Assembly: GCF_004565465.1 (NCBI RefSeq) | Contig: NZ_SRHY01000002.1 | Coordinates: 124,001-188,000 of the forward strand | From: Lentibacillus salicampi | GTDB lineage: Bacteria; Bacillota; Bacilli; Bacillales; Amphibacillaceae | Direction: 5' to 3' | Length of the DNA: 64,000 nt | Part shown: one piece after another, positions 43,629-52,122 of the stretch | Layout: each line of letters begins with the position of its first letter | Position numbering within the stretch: position 1 is the first letter of the stretch | The notes under the pieces: generated by a model | The model's input: the letters and a program-made list of their open reading frames with translations, nothing else | What the model was told of the DNA's origin: nothing | The model's database searches: none | Position numbers and translations under genes: made by a program

Positions 43629-44836
43629 TCAGTTTTGAATTATCGGATCAGCAGCAGCAAATCAAAGAAATGACGCATTGGTTTGCTGAAAACGAAATCC
43701 GTCCGATTGCCATGGAAGCAGATAAGCAGGAAAAGGTCCCCGATGATTGGCTTGATAAGGTCAACAAAATGGGCATCCATTTGAATACGTCATCGTTCAG
43801 CGGAGGCGGGGACAAAGATTCATCCGGCAAAAAAGCCAAAAAGGAACGTGAAGGCAATCGTATGGGCGTTTTGGCGACTGAAGAAATGGCATGGGGCGAC
43901 CCAGCCGTCACATTATCACTTCCAGGAGCGGGACTGGGCGGCCCACCCGTTGAGAGCAGCGGGACCCCCGAGCAAAAGGAACGGTTTTTGTCGATTTTCA
44001 AAAACGATGAGCCAAGGTGGGGCGCTTACGCGTTAACAGAGCCTGATGCCGGATCAGATGCTTCAGCTATTCGTACGACTGCCACAAAAGTTGATGGCGG
44101 CTACATATTGAACGGCCAAAAAATTTTCATCACGAATGGCGCCTGTGCCTCATGGGTTGTCGTCTTTGCAACGGTTGATGCCTCACTCGGCCGTTCTGGA
44201 CAGCGCGCGTTTGTTGTGGAAAAAGGGGCAACCGGATTCAGTTGCAGCCGTCTTGCCGAAAAAATGGGGCTCCGGGCAAATGAAACAGCTGAGCTGGTAT
44301 TTGAAGATTGTTTTGTACCACAGGAAAATTTGCTCGGCGGTGAAGCACTGTATGAAACGAGCGGATCGAAACCATCCGGCTTTCAGGTAGCCATGAAAAC
44401 ATTTGATAGCACACGGCCGATAGTGGCTGCCATGGCGATTGGCATCGCACGTGCTGCCTACGAATATACCCTTGATATCGTCAAGCACGACTATCCGAAA
44501 CAGGGCGATTTTTTTCGAATGGCCTCCGAATTATTGGGAGAGTGCGAACAGGACATTGCGGCTGCCCGTTTATTGACGTGGGAGGCTGCATGGAAGGCTG
44601 ACCTTGGTCTGGCAAACGCGAAAGAGGCTGCGATGTGCAAGGCCCATGCCGGGAAGACAGGGCTTGATATATGTGCCAAATGTCTTGAACTGCTTGGGCC
44701 AACTGGTTTGGATGGTCATCTTGTGGAAAAGCTTTACCGGGATGTCAAAGTGTTCGATATTTTTGAAGGAACGAATGAAATACAGCATCTGGTGATTGCA
44801 CGCCGTCAGTATGCACCACATGGCATAAGAGTTTAA
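43625..44836 (+). CDS. Acyl-CoA dehydrogenase (catalytic subunit of the pair)
   Basis: 403 residues. Complete ACAD: ALTEPDAGSDASAIRTTA (FAD/substrate loop), GQKIFITNGACASW, and VFDIFEGTNEIQHLVIARRQ with the catalytic glutamate at residue 381. A glycine/lysine-rich insertion near residues 55-75 (FSGGGDKDSSGKKAKKEREG) is unusual and would form a surface loop. It catalyses alpha,beta-dehydrogenation of an acyl-CoA and passes electrons to electron transfer flavoprotein. Translation is coupled to the preceding divergent ACAD by ATGA overlap, so a heteromeric complex is likely. Confidence 0.93.
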   Translation: MISFELSDQQQQIKEMTHWFAENEIRPIAMEADKQEKVPDDWLDKVNKMGIHLNTSSFSGGGDKDSSGKKAKKEREGNRMGVLATEEMAWGDPAVTLSLPGAGLGGPPVESSGTPEQKERFLSIFKNDEPRWGAYALTEPDAGSDASAIRTTATKVDGGYILNGQKIFITNGACASWVVVFATVDASLGRSGQRAFVVEKGATGFSCSRLAEKMGLRANETAELVFEDCFVPQENLLGGEALYETSGSKPSGFQVAMKTFDSTRPIVAAMAIGIARAAYEYTLDIVKHDYPKQGDFFRMASELLGECEQDIAAARLLTWEAAWKADLGLANAKEAAMCKAHAGKTGLDICAKCLELLGPTGLDGHLVEKLYRDVKVFDIFEGTNEIQHLVIARRQYAPHGIRV

Positions 44837-44841
44837 GAGGG

Positions 44842-44860
44842 GTTGTTCAAATTTGAACAC
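44842..44860. repeat. Short palindrome matching the two ends of the dispersed element joined together
   Basis: GTTGTTCAAATTTGAACAC: the left end (GGTTGTTCAAA) and right end (TTTGAACAC) of the elements at 22.2, 34.8, 37.4 and 48.1 kb with nothing between them. It lies in the 48-bp gap between the ACAD and hydratase genes. Confidence 0.6.
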
Positions 44861-44884
44861 ATTTTAAAAGAGAGGATGAATTCC

Positions 44885-45676
44885 ATGGCCTATCAAACCA
44901 TTACAATCGATAAACGACATAAAGGTGTTGCCTGGATTACGGTTGATAATCCGCCGACCAACGCAATCGGGGAAGAACTGATGCAGGAATTGGAGGCTGC
45001 TGCGGATGAGCTGACAATGGATAATGCCGTCCGTGTGGTTGTCATTGCTTCCAATCATGAGAAAATATTCCTGGCTGGCGCTGACCTGAAAGGCATGATA
45101 CAGAATACCGGCGAAGAGCAGGATGAAGATAATATCATTGCAGGAAAAAGCGCTCGCATGCAAGCATGCTTTCACCGGTTTGCCACCATGCCGAAGCCGG
45201 TGATTGCGGCGATCAATGGCCACGCACTGGGCGGCGGCTGTGAACTGGCAATGGCCTGTGATTTCCGTATTATGGGAAAAGGCCGGATCGGACTCTCTGA
45301 GCTGTCGTTGGGGCTTATCCCGGGGGCGGGTGGCACACAGCGGATGACACATCTTTTGGGCCAGGCCAAGGCGACTGAACTTATTATGACCGCTAAACAA
45401 ATCGAAGCAGCGGAAGCGGAAAGGATCGGACTGGTTAATATGGCAGTTGATCCCGTGAATCTGGAAGCGGAAACAACGGCATTTGCCGAACAGCTGGCGG
45501 AAGGTGCTGTTCATGCGATGGGACTTGCCAAACGCGCTATAAATGCAGCGGATGGTCCGATTGAAGAAGGTCTCGAGGTTGAGGCAAACGCGTTCAGTGA
45601 AACGTTTATGACCGATGAGCCAAGTATTGGCCTTGCTGCATTTTTCCAAAAAGAAAAGCCGCAGTTCATCAAGTAA
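44885..45676 (+). CDS. Enoyl-CoA hydratase
   Basis: 263 residues, crotonase family. Oxyanion hole segments (IFLAGADLKGM and GHALGGGCELAMACDFR) and both catalytic glutamates are present: one in GGGCELA and one in GLSELSLGLIPGAGGTQRM. It adds water to the trans-2-enoyl-CoA produced by the ACADs, giving the (3S)-hydroxyacyl-CoA in standard members. ATG 44885 is chosen because GAGAGG stands 9 bp upstream; in-frame starts at 44843 and 44876 are badly spaced. Confidence 0.93.
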   Translation: MAYQTITIDKRHKGVAWITVDNPPTNAIGEELMQELEAAADELTMDNAVRVVVIASNHEKIFLAGADLKGMIQNTGEEQDEDNIIAGKSARMQACFHRFATMPKPVIAAINGHALGGGCELAMACDFRIMGKGRIGLSELSLGLIPGAGGTQRMTHLLGQAKATELIMTAKQIEAAEAERIGLVNMAVDPVNLEAETTAFAEQLAEGAVHAMGLAKRAINAADGPIEEGLEVEANAFSETFMTDEPSIGLAAFFQKEKPQFIK

Positions 45677-45711
45677 AGAAGGTTGAAATAACAGTGAAAG
45701 GTGGAATCCGT

Positions 45712-46554
45712 ATGTCGTCATGGGAGAACATGCTTGAAGGGAAGGTGGCAGTCGTCACCGGTGCATCAAGGGGGCTTGGGCGTGCAGATGCGCTGGCCTT
45801 GGCTGAGGCAGGTGCCGATGTCGTGATAACCGATATATTGATAGAGTCGGATAAAAATAATGAAGCGGAAGCGGAGCGGTTTGGCCCGATTGCCCAGGTG
45901 ATGCAGAGCACAAACGTCATGTACGCCGACAAAACATCCCAGGAAATTAAGAAGATGGGACGCCGTTCAGCGGCCATTAAAATGGATGTCACCAACCGGG
46001 AGAAAATTCAGGATGCTTTTGAAAAAATCAAGGATGAGTTCGGGAAAATTGACATTCTCGTCAATAATGCCGGCACGCTCGATCATGTCTCACAAATCGA
46101 GGATCAGAGTGACGAATTCTGGGAGCGTGATCTGAATGTCAATTTGACCGGAGCATATAATTGTACAAAAGCTGTCTGGCCATACATGAAAGAACAGGGA
46201 TACGGCAAGATCATCAACATGTCCTCTGTTGCCGGCACACTAGGCGGGTTCGGTCAGGCAAGCTACTCAGCCACAAAAGGCGGGCTTCTCAGTTTTACCA
46301 AAAGCATGGCGCTGGAGGGAGCAAGACACGGGATTAATGTCAATGCGATTGTACCGGGCATTGTCGAAACAGAAGCATTTAAAATGGGCAATGCGAAAAT
46401 GAATGATCGGATGATCAGTCGGACAGCGTTCAAGGAACCCGGAAAACCGGAAGACATCGCAAATGCGATCACGTTCCTTGTTTCCGACAAAGCGAACTAT
46501 ATTACCGGTGTCGGTTTAAACGTCTCCGGAGGCATTGAACTGTTCACATTTTGA
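45712..46554 (+). CDS. Short-chain dehydrogenase, probable 3-hydroxyacyl-CoA dehydrogenase of the MFE-2 type
   Basis: 280 residues, classical SDR with TGASRGLGRADALALAEAGADVV, NNAG, the catalytic Ser in NMSSVAGTLGG, YSATK, and a long insertion at about residues 45-75 (LIESDKNNEAEAERFGPIAQV) between beta-2 and alpha-3. No FadB-type 3-hydroxyacyl-CoA dehydrogenase is present in the operon, so this SDR most likely does that step, as the SDR domain does in eukaryotic multifunctional enzyme 2. ATG 45712 behind AAAGGTGGAATCCGT; an upstream GTG at 45694 is poorer. Stereospecificity is unknown; the upstream crotonase normally gives 3S while MFE-2 SDRs use 3R. Confidence 0.87.
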   Translation: MSSWENMLEGKVAVVTGASRGLGRADALALAEAGADVVITDILIESDKNNEAEAERFGPIAQVMQSTNVMYADKTSQEIKKMGRRSAAIKMDVTNREKIQDAFEKIKDEFGKIDILVNNAGTLDHVSQIEDQSDEFWERDLNVNLTGAYNCTKAVWPYMKEQGYGKIINMSSVAGTLGGFGQASYSATKGGLLSFTKSMALEGARHGINVNAIVPGIVETEAFKMGNAKMNDRMISRTAFKEPGKPEDIANAITFLVSDKANYITGVGLNVSGGIELFTF

Positions 46555-46573
46555 TTCGGAAGGAGGCTGCAAC

Positions 46574-47716
46574 ATGACAGAAGCCGTGATTGTTGATGCA
46601 GTAAGAACAGCCGTTGGACGGCGAAAGGGAAAAATGTCCAAGACACATCCGGTCGATATGCTGGTGCCCATCTTGAAAGCATTGACCAGCCGGAATGCAG
46701 TTGACTCGGCAGAAGTGGAGGATGTCGTAACCGGATGTGTAACCATGACTGATGAACAGGGTGGCAATATCGGGCGGATGGCAGTGCTTGCTGCCGGTTT
46801 TCCCGTTGAAGTACCGGCATTTTCACTGAACCGGATGTGCGGGTCAAGTCAGCAGGCGATCCATAATGCCGCCCAGACAATATTGGCGGGCGATGCGGAC
46901 ATTGCCATTGCCTGTGGGACCGAGAACATGACCCGTGTTCCAATGGGAAGTGATATGGGCAGCTCCAGCAATGATCTGGTCGACCGTTACAACATTGTTC
47001 CGCAAGGCTTTTCAGCTGAAATGATTGCCAGTCAATGGGGATTATCCCGTGAGGAGCTTGATGAATTGTCACTGGAAAGTCATCACCGGGCTGTGGCTGC
47101 GACTGATCAGGGACTTTTTGACCGCGAAATTTTGCCAATTGAAGTCGAAACCGAAAACGGGAACGAAACATTCCGGTATGATGAAGGGATTAGACGGAAC
47201 ACATCAATGGAAAAATTGGCGGGTCTGACACCATCTTTCCAGCCTGACGATGGCGTCGTGACAGCCGGTAATTCCAGCCAGGTAAGTGATGGTGCAGCTG
47301 GCTTGTTGCTTATGTCCAGTGAAAAAGCAGAGGCATTGGGCGTCAAGCCGCGTGCCAGAATCATCGCACGTGTGGTTGTCGGCGAGGACCCGGTCATGAT
47401 GCTGACAGGTGTTATCCCGGCGACACGCAAAGTCCTTAAAAGAGCCGGATTGACACTTGATCAGATGGATGCCATTGAAATCAATGAAGCATTTGCCTCC
47501 GTTGTGAAGGCATGGGAAAAGGAACTCGAACCGGATATGTCTAAAGTGAACATCCGGGGCGGGGCGATTGCTCTCGGCCACCCGCTTGGTGCAAGTGGGG
47601 CAAAACTGGCAACAACCTTGCTGCATACATTGGAAGATCAGGATGGCAAATATGGTCTTCAAGTCATGTGCATTGGTTTTGGTATGGCGACAGCGACGAT
47701 TATCGAACGACTGTAA
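46574..47716 (+). CDS. Thiolase (acetyl-CoA acyltransferase)
   Basis: 380 residues. Nucleophilic Cys89 in LNRMCGSSQQAIH, the His of GGAIALGHPLGASGAK, and the second Cys in QVMCIGFGMA. Cleaves 3-ketoacyl-CoA with CoA to acetyl-CoA (or propionyl-CoA) and a shortened acyl-CoA. The N-terminus EAVIVDAVRTAVGRRKGK is of the degradative type. ATG 46574 follows GGAAGGAGG at 7 bp. It is followed 15 bp later by the second SCP2 gene, so thiolase plus SCP2 is a split form of the eukaryotic SCPx fusion. Confidence 0.94.
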   Translation: MTEAVIVDAVRTAVGRRKGKMSKTHPVDMLVPILKALTSRNAVDSAEVEDVVTGCVTMTDEQGGNIGRMAVLAAGFPVEVPAFSLNRMCGSSQQAIHNAAQTILAGDADIAIACGTENMTRVPMGSDMGSSSNDLVDRYNIVPQGFSAEMIASQWGLSREELDELSLESHHRAVAATDQGLFDREILPIEVETENGNETFRYDEGIRRNTSMEKLAGLTPSFQPDDGVVTAGNSSQVSDGAAGLLLMSSEKAEALGVKPRARIIARVVVGEDPVMMLTGVIPATRKVLKRAGLTLDQMDAIEINEAFASVVKAWEKELEPDMSKVNIRGGAIALGHPLGASGAKLATTLLHTLEDQDGKYGLQVMCIGFGMATATIIERL

Positions 47717-47731
47717 AGGGAGGCATGTCTT

Positions 47732-48082
47732 ATGGCAGAATGCGTAAAGCCAAGTACTGATGAGGTTTTTGCCATGATTGATGCAGCGATCAAATACGAT
47801 CCGGCTGCAACAGACGGAAAAGAAGGGGTTTACCAGTTTATTATAACAGGTGACGATGATGGCTTGTATCAAATGATTATTGATGATGATGGTCCTCGTA
47901 CTGTAGAAGGTGAAGAAAAAGATGCACAGGTAACACTGACAATTGATCAAGATGATTTTCGGGATATGGTGGGAGGGACGTTGAATCCCACCGCAGCGTT
48001 TATGGGCGGAAAACTGAAAATCAAGGGGAATATGGGGCTTGCCCTTAAACTGCAGACTGTTTTGAATTCGTTTTCATTTTAA
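47732..48082 (+). CDS. SCP2 sterol-binding domain protein (second copy)
   Basis: 116 residues, a single SCP2 domain: KEGVYQFIITGDDDGLYQMIIDDDGP, VTLTIDQDDFRDMVGGTLNPTAAFMGGKLKIKGNMGLALKLQTVL. It closely parallels the first copy at 42111 but is more acidic. ATG 47732 behind AAGGGAGGCATGTCTT. Last gene before a dispersed repeat element, hence probably the end of the operon. The proposed role is binding and presenting a bulky acyl-CoA to the thiolase. Confidence 0.9.
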   Translation: MAECVKPSTDEVFAMIDAAIKYDPAATDGKEGVYQFIITGDDDGLYQMIIDDDGPRTVEGEEKDAQVTLTIDQDDFRDMVGGTLNPTAAFMGGKLKIKGNMGLALKLQTVLNSFSF

Positions 48083-48083
48083 G

Positions 48084-48293
48084 TGCGTGTTCAAAAAGGA
48101 GGATAAAAAGAGCTGGCCGGCTAAGTTCGCGACATCAATCGCCAACGCGCACTAGCACGTCAATCGCGTCAAAGTTCGCGGCGGAGTAGTTTTGAGCAAC
48201 GGAATGTATGCATTTAGATACATGAGTAGCGGAAAAACAAGCTAACGAAGAAATTCGATGTGTCATTTTTGCCGGACTTTTTGAACAACCTCT
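48084..48293. repeat. Dispersed intergenic element, copy D (inverted)
   Basis: About 210 bp from GCGTGTTCAAAAAGG to CCGGACTTTTTGAACAACCT, in opposite orientation to copies A-C, with perfect 10-bp terminal inverted repeats. It shares the TTCTTCGTTAGCTTG/TTTTCCGCTACTCATG module with copy C, but lacks most of the left part of the CAATCGCCAAC module. It separates the SCP2 gene from the acyl-CoA ligase gene. Confidence 0.92.
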
Positions 48294-48363
48294 TTAAGAG
48301 GCATGTAAAATGGTGTAAATGGAACCGGGAGATTGAACGGATTAAGATACTGGGGGTTTTCTC

Positions 48364-50211
48364 ATGAAACCGAACAATTTGGTGGAGATGCTTGATCGTA
48401 CAGTCAAGAAATTTCCGCAAAAATATGTGCTGATGTGGAAGGAAGATGGCGTCTACCAAAGCATCACGTATGAGACGTTTTGGAACAGGATTTACAATGC
48501 TGCATCAGGTCTGGCTCATTTGGGGATGGCGGAAAATGATAAGATCGCTATTCTATCAAACAGCAACCCCATGTGGGGGATTACCGATTTTGCGGCGGCG
48601 AGCATTGGGGCAGTCACTGTTCCGGTCTATCCGACATTACCGGCTGAACAAGTTGACTATATCCTTAAAAATGCCGACGTGCGTGCAGCTGTTGTTGAAA
48701 ATGAGGAGCAGCGTCAAAAGATCCTGGCCGGGGATGCAGCGGTTGAATGTATCATTACAATGTATCCTGACAATGACTTCTCCCCGGGAAATAGTGAATT
48801 AACGTTTTCACAATTAGAAGCACAGGGTTCAAAAAACGAAATCCCGAATTGGGAAGAAAGGTGGCGGAAGATCGGCCGGGACCAAATTTCAACCATCATT
48901 CATACATCAGGCACAACCGGCAAACCGAATGGTGTCATGCTGTCCCACGGGAATTTCCTGTCAAATGTCGAGGCGGTTCAATTTTGGCTGATTGAACTTG
49001 TACCGGATGATCTTGCTCTTTCCTATTTGCCACTATCCCATGTCTTTGAACGCATGGCAGGTCACTATACACCACTCTCAGTCGGTGTGACAATTGCTTA
49101 CGCGGAAAGTATCAATACCATTCAGGACAATTTAAAGGAAATACGGCCGACTGTCCTGACAAGTGTTCCACGATTATTTGAAAAAGTTTATGCCAAAGTG
49201 CAGGAACAAATTGATAATGGAACGAAAGTGAAGCAAAAAGTCTTTAACTGGGCTGTCGAGATCGGACTGGAACGTTATGAACGGTATCTTCAAAGTCCGA
49301 TTAATGAGCTGATCCTTGGTGAAATCATGCCAAAGGAATTAAGGCGGAAGTGGAAAATAGCTGACCGTCTTGTTTATCAAAAAGTAAAATCAGAATTGGG
49401 CGGACGAATCCGCGGGATGGTCTCCGGCGGCGGCACACTGAATCCTGATATCGCAAAATTCTTCTGGGCGATTGACTTGCCAATACTGGAAGGTTATGGA
49501 TTGACGGAGACGTCCCCGGTGATCACGACAAACCCAATGGTGCGTGCTAAAGCCGGAACAGTCGGAAAAGTTATGCCGAATCTGGATGTGCGTATAGCGG
49601 ATGATGGTGAAGTACTTGTCAGGGGACCAAGTGTGATGCAAGGGTATTACAACAATGAAGAAGCAACAAACAATATTTTTGACGGAGACTGGCTGCATAC
49701 CGGCGATATCGGTGAACTGGATGAGGACGACTATTTAAAAATCGTTGACCGCAAAAAGCGTATTCTCGTACTATCCACCGGCAAAAATGTCGCGCCGCAA
49801 TTAATCGAGAATGCCATCAATGAAAGCAGTTATATCGAACAAACCCTCATCGTCGGTGATCACCGCAAATATATCATTTGTCTCGTCAACCCGGATTTTG
49901 AAAACTTATTACCATGGGCAAAACGGAATGGGATCGAATCGGGATCGCCGGAAGAAATCTGCCGTCATAAAATCGTAAAGGATTTAATTGAAGAAGAAGT
50001 TAAAAGCCATACGCAATCATTCGCCAATTTTGAAAAACCGAAGAAAGCAGTCATTATTGGCGAGGAATGGACAGTGGAAGGCGGGGAATTAACACCGAAA
50101 TTATCGATGCGGGTTAAGGTGATTGAAAAGAAGTATAAAGAATTGATTGAGAACATTTATGCTGAGGATTCGTCTGCTGTGGAGGCGGTGGCATCAGTCG
50201 ATAATGGATAA
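48364..50211 (+). CDS. Long-chain acyl-CoA synthetase (AMP-binding)
   Basis: 615 residues, ANL superfamily. P-loop motif IIHTSGTTGKPNGVMLSHGN; LEGYGLTETSPV; LHTGDIGELDEDDYLKIVDRKKRILVLSTGKNVAPQLIENAI with the hinge aspartate and the core motif. The length and a C-terminal extension match the FadD15/AMP-binding long-chain branch related to plant and animal ACSLs. It activates the carboxylic acid with ATP and CoA and supplies substrate for the operon upstream. ATG behind a weak CTGGGGGTTTTCTC. The dispersed element between it and the SCP2 gene may carry its own transcription signals or be cotranscribed. Confidence 0.93.
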   Translation: MKPNNLVEMLDRTVKKFPQKYVLMWKEDGVYQSITYETFWNRIYNAASGLAHLGMAENDKIAILSNSNPMWGITDFAAASIGAVTVPVYPTLPAEQVDYILKNADVRAAVVENEEQRQKILAGDAAVECIITMYPDNDFSPGNSELTFSQLEAQGSKNEIPNWEERWRKIGRDQISTIIHTSGTTGKPNGVMLSHGNFLSNVEAVQFWLIELVPDDLALSYLPLSHVFERMAGHYTPLSVGVTIAYAESINTIQDNLKEIRPTVLTSVPRLFEKVYAKVQEQIDNGTKVKQKVFNWAVEIGLERYERYLQSPINELILGEIMPKELRRKWKIADRLVYQKVKSELGGRIRGMVSGGGTLNPDIAKFFWAIDLPILEGYGLTETSPVITTNPMVRAKAGTVGKVMPNLDVRIADDGEVLVRGPSVMQGYYNNEEATNNIFDGDWLHTGDIGELDEDDYLKIVDRKKRILVLSTGKNVAPQLIENAINESSYIEQTLIVGDHRKYIICLVNPDFENLLPWAKRNGIESGSPEEICRHKIVKDLIEEEVKSHTQSFANFEKPKKAVIIGEEWTVEGGELTPKLSMRVKVIEKKYKELIENIYAEDSSAVEAVASVDNG

Positions 50212-50259
50212 TTGTGTTCAGCACCCGGTGTTAAACACGAAAGAATTCAGTCGGATAAA

Positions 50260-50288
50260 AAAGGAGCATCCTGGCTGAATGCTCCTTT
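50260..50288. terminator. Bidirectional terminator between the acyl-CoA ligase and LuxR-type genes
   Basis: AAAGGAGCAT (50260-50269) pairs with ATGCTCCTTT (50279-50288) between convergent genes. Confidence 0.8.
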
Positions 50289-50296
50289 CCCGATCT

Positions 50297-51799
50297 CTAA
50301 ATCAGCCCTTGGCGAATCGCTCTTGCAACGGCTTCAGTACGATTACGCGCATCCATTTTTTGCATAATGGCTGATACATAGTCACGGACAGTGTATTCAC
50401 TTAAGTTAAGGTCGCTCGCGGCTTCACTTGTTGATGCACCTTCAGCCATCAGTTTCATCACTTCAATTTCCCTTGGAGATAAATGCAATGTACCTGATTG
50501 ATGATCATCTCTTGTGTGTTTATGATAATACTTTGCCAGGATTTCGCCCGCACTCTGACCGAATTTCAGCAATGCGGTAAAGGTATCCTGAGAGACTTTG
50601 AAATGTTTGCCCGCGCCCTGATCCAAAATGGCGGCCCCGAACAGTCTGTTATTTGACGAAACAAAAATGGGTGCAATCACGACAGATTTTAAGTCAAATT
50701 GTTTAACATAATGATCGGGAAATCCGATTGAGGCATCTTTAATATAAATCGGCTGTAAATAATTCATCGTTTTGCCGAATAATCGCACCAATTGCAGGTT
50801 ATCCCGGATCAGCGGCAGCTGACTGATATCCTCTGAAATGTTCTGGATGGCTTTATTATCAAGACGATGCCCAAACAGGCCAACTCCCGTCTGTTCATTA
50901 GCGGAATAGGAAAAAAGAGCGCAACGTTCAAAAGGCAAATAATTGACAAAGCCCGCTGTTATATTTTCAATCGCTTCATTATAGTTATTGGATCGCATAA
51001 TCGTTTCATTGAACATAATGACCGAATTTTTCCATTGCTGTTCCTGTTTCGTAATTTCAAATGAATCTTTTCCGTTTTGGAACATTTGCAGTGCGTAAGT
51101 GATAAAAGGCATGACATGGGACGTATCATCATGGTCAACGCAAATTAAAAGTGTTACATCATCATGCGGTATTGGCAGGACATTATATTTTTTTCTGTTT
51201 TGCCACGGCATTTGACTGAGCAGCAGTTCGGATAAAGCAAAGACTGTGTCCGCTTTCAACGTATCGTTTCCCAATAACAAGTCCTGGCTCAGGTTATTGA
51301 ACCATTTTTCCAATACATAGGACTGATCCTTTTGGATGATGATCGCTGTCCATTCAATCGGCAGCTGATTGGAGGAAACGAGATTTTTCAAAAAGAAATC
51401 GATCGAGAAGTATTGCTGGTATGGCTGTGTAAATATATCCTGGCTGATTGTTGAAAAGAGATAACGTATTGCCTGGTGGTCCTGGTAAGAATGATTTTTT
51501 TGTAACTGTGTCACTTTGTGTACCGCGTTTTCCAGCAATGTCAATGTGGACTGACTGGGCTGAAATGCTTCTGGGCACCGGGGTTTCAAGTTCTCCGGCT
51601 GTTCATTATCCTGTGAAAAAAAGTATTCGGTAAAAAAGCTGATGGCTGTTTCCATATTGGATGCAGATTTTTTTCCGGTTCGCTGGAGGTGTGACAGAAT
51701 GCTTTCCCATTCATTCATAATCGGATACGGATGTGATCGGACAATATCCAATCCATTTTGAAATAATGAATCCATCTGATGGTTGATTGTCAGGGACAT
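50297..51799 (-). CDS. GAF-domain LuxR-type transcriptional regulator
   Basis: About 500 residues. The C-terminal 65 residues are a LuxR HTH (LSPREIEVMKLMAEGASTSEAASDLNLSEYTVRDYVSAIMQKMDARNRTEAV). Residues about 265-430 look like a GAF sensor domain (NYLPFERCALFSY, SVVIAPIFVSSNNRLFGAAILDQG). The N-terminal 250 residues are helical and unassigned. Start chosen as ATG 51799, 9 bp after GGGGG; ATG 51805 is the alternative. It is convergent with the acyl-CoA operon and divergent from the YhfZ-type regulator. Such regulators in bacilli often control lipid or aromatic breakdown next door, so the operon at 42-50 kb is its likely target. The ligand is unknown. Confidence 0.88.
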   Translation of the reverse strand: MSLTINHQMDSLFQNGLDIVRSHPYPIMNEWESILSHLQRTGKKSASNMETAISFFTEYFFSQDNEQPENLKPRCPEAFQPSQSTLTLLENAVHKVTQLQKNHSYQDHQAIRYLFSTISQDIFTQPYQQYFSIDFFLKNLVSSNQLPIEWTAIIIQKDQSYVLEKWFNNLSQDLLLGNDTLKADTVFALSELLLSQMPWQNRKKYNVLPIPHDDVTLLICVDHDDTSHVMPFITYALQMFQNGKDSFEITKQEQQWKNSVIMFNETIMRSNNYNEAIENITAGFVNYLPFERCALFSYSANEQTGVGLFGHRLDNKAIQNISEDISQLPLIRDNLQLVRLFGKTMNYLQPIYIKDASIGFPDHYVKQFDLKSVVIAPIFVSSNNRLFGAAILDQGAGKHFKVSQDTFTALLKFGQSAGEILAKYYHKHTRDDHQSGTLHLSPREIEVMKLMAEGASTSEAASDLNLSEYTVRDYVSAIMQKMDARNRTEAVARAIRQGLI

Positions 51800-52122
51800 A
51801 TTCATTTTCCCCCTTCATTTATTGAAACATCTCACAATACCTTTATGCCATATGACCAAGTGCTACCTCTTGCTATACTTATCTTTATTGAATTATACCA
51901 TTATTACAATAATTATTTAAATAAATAAGAACATTTAAAATAAATAGCGTCATTGTTAATTTAATGATTATTCTAAGAAAGCGGTTATTATGAAAAAGGA
52001 CAAGCGACGCAGATTCCACATGACAACTGTTTAATCCCTTGCAATACCTGCTCCCTTTTGCTAAAGTAACGATAGAATCAAGGCATTCGTTCTACATACA
52101 TTATGGAGGGGGAGAACTTAAC
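51800..52122. promoter_or_regulatory. Divergent regulatory gap between the two regulators
   Basis: About 320 bp, very AT-rich in 51880-51990, between divergent regulator genes. It should contain both promoters. No single -35/-10 pair is convincing by eye, and no long inverted repeat was found. Confidence 0.5.
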
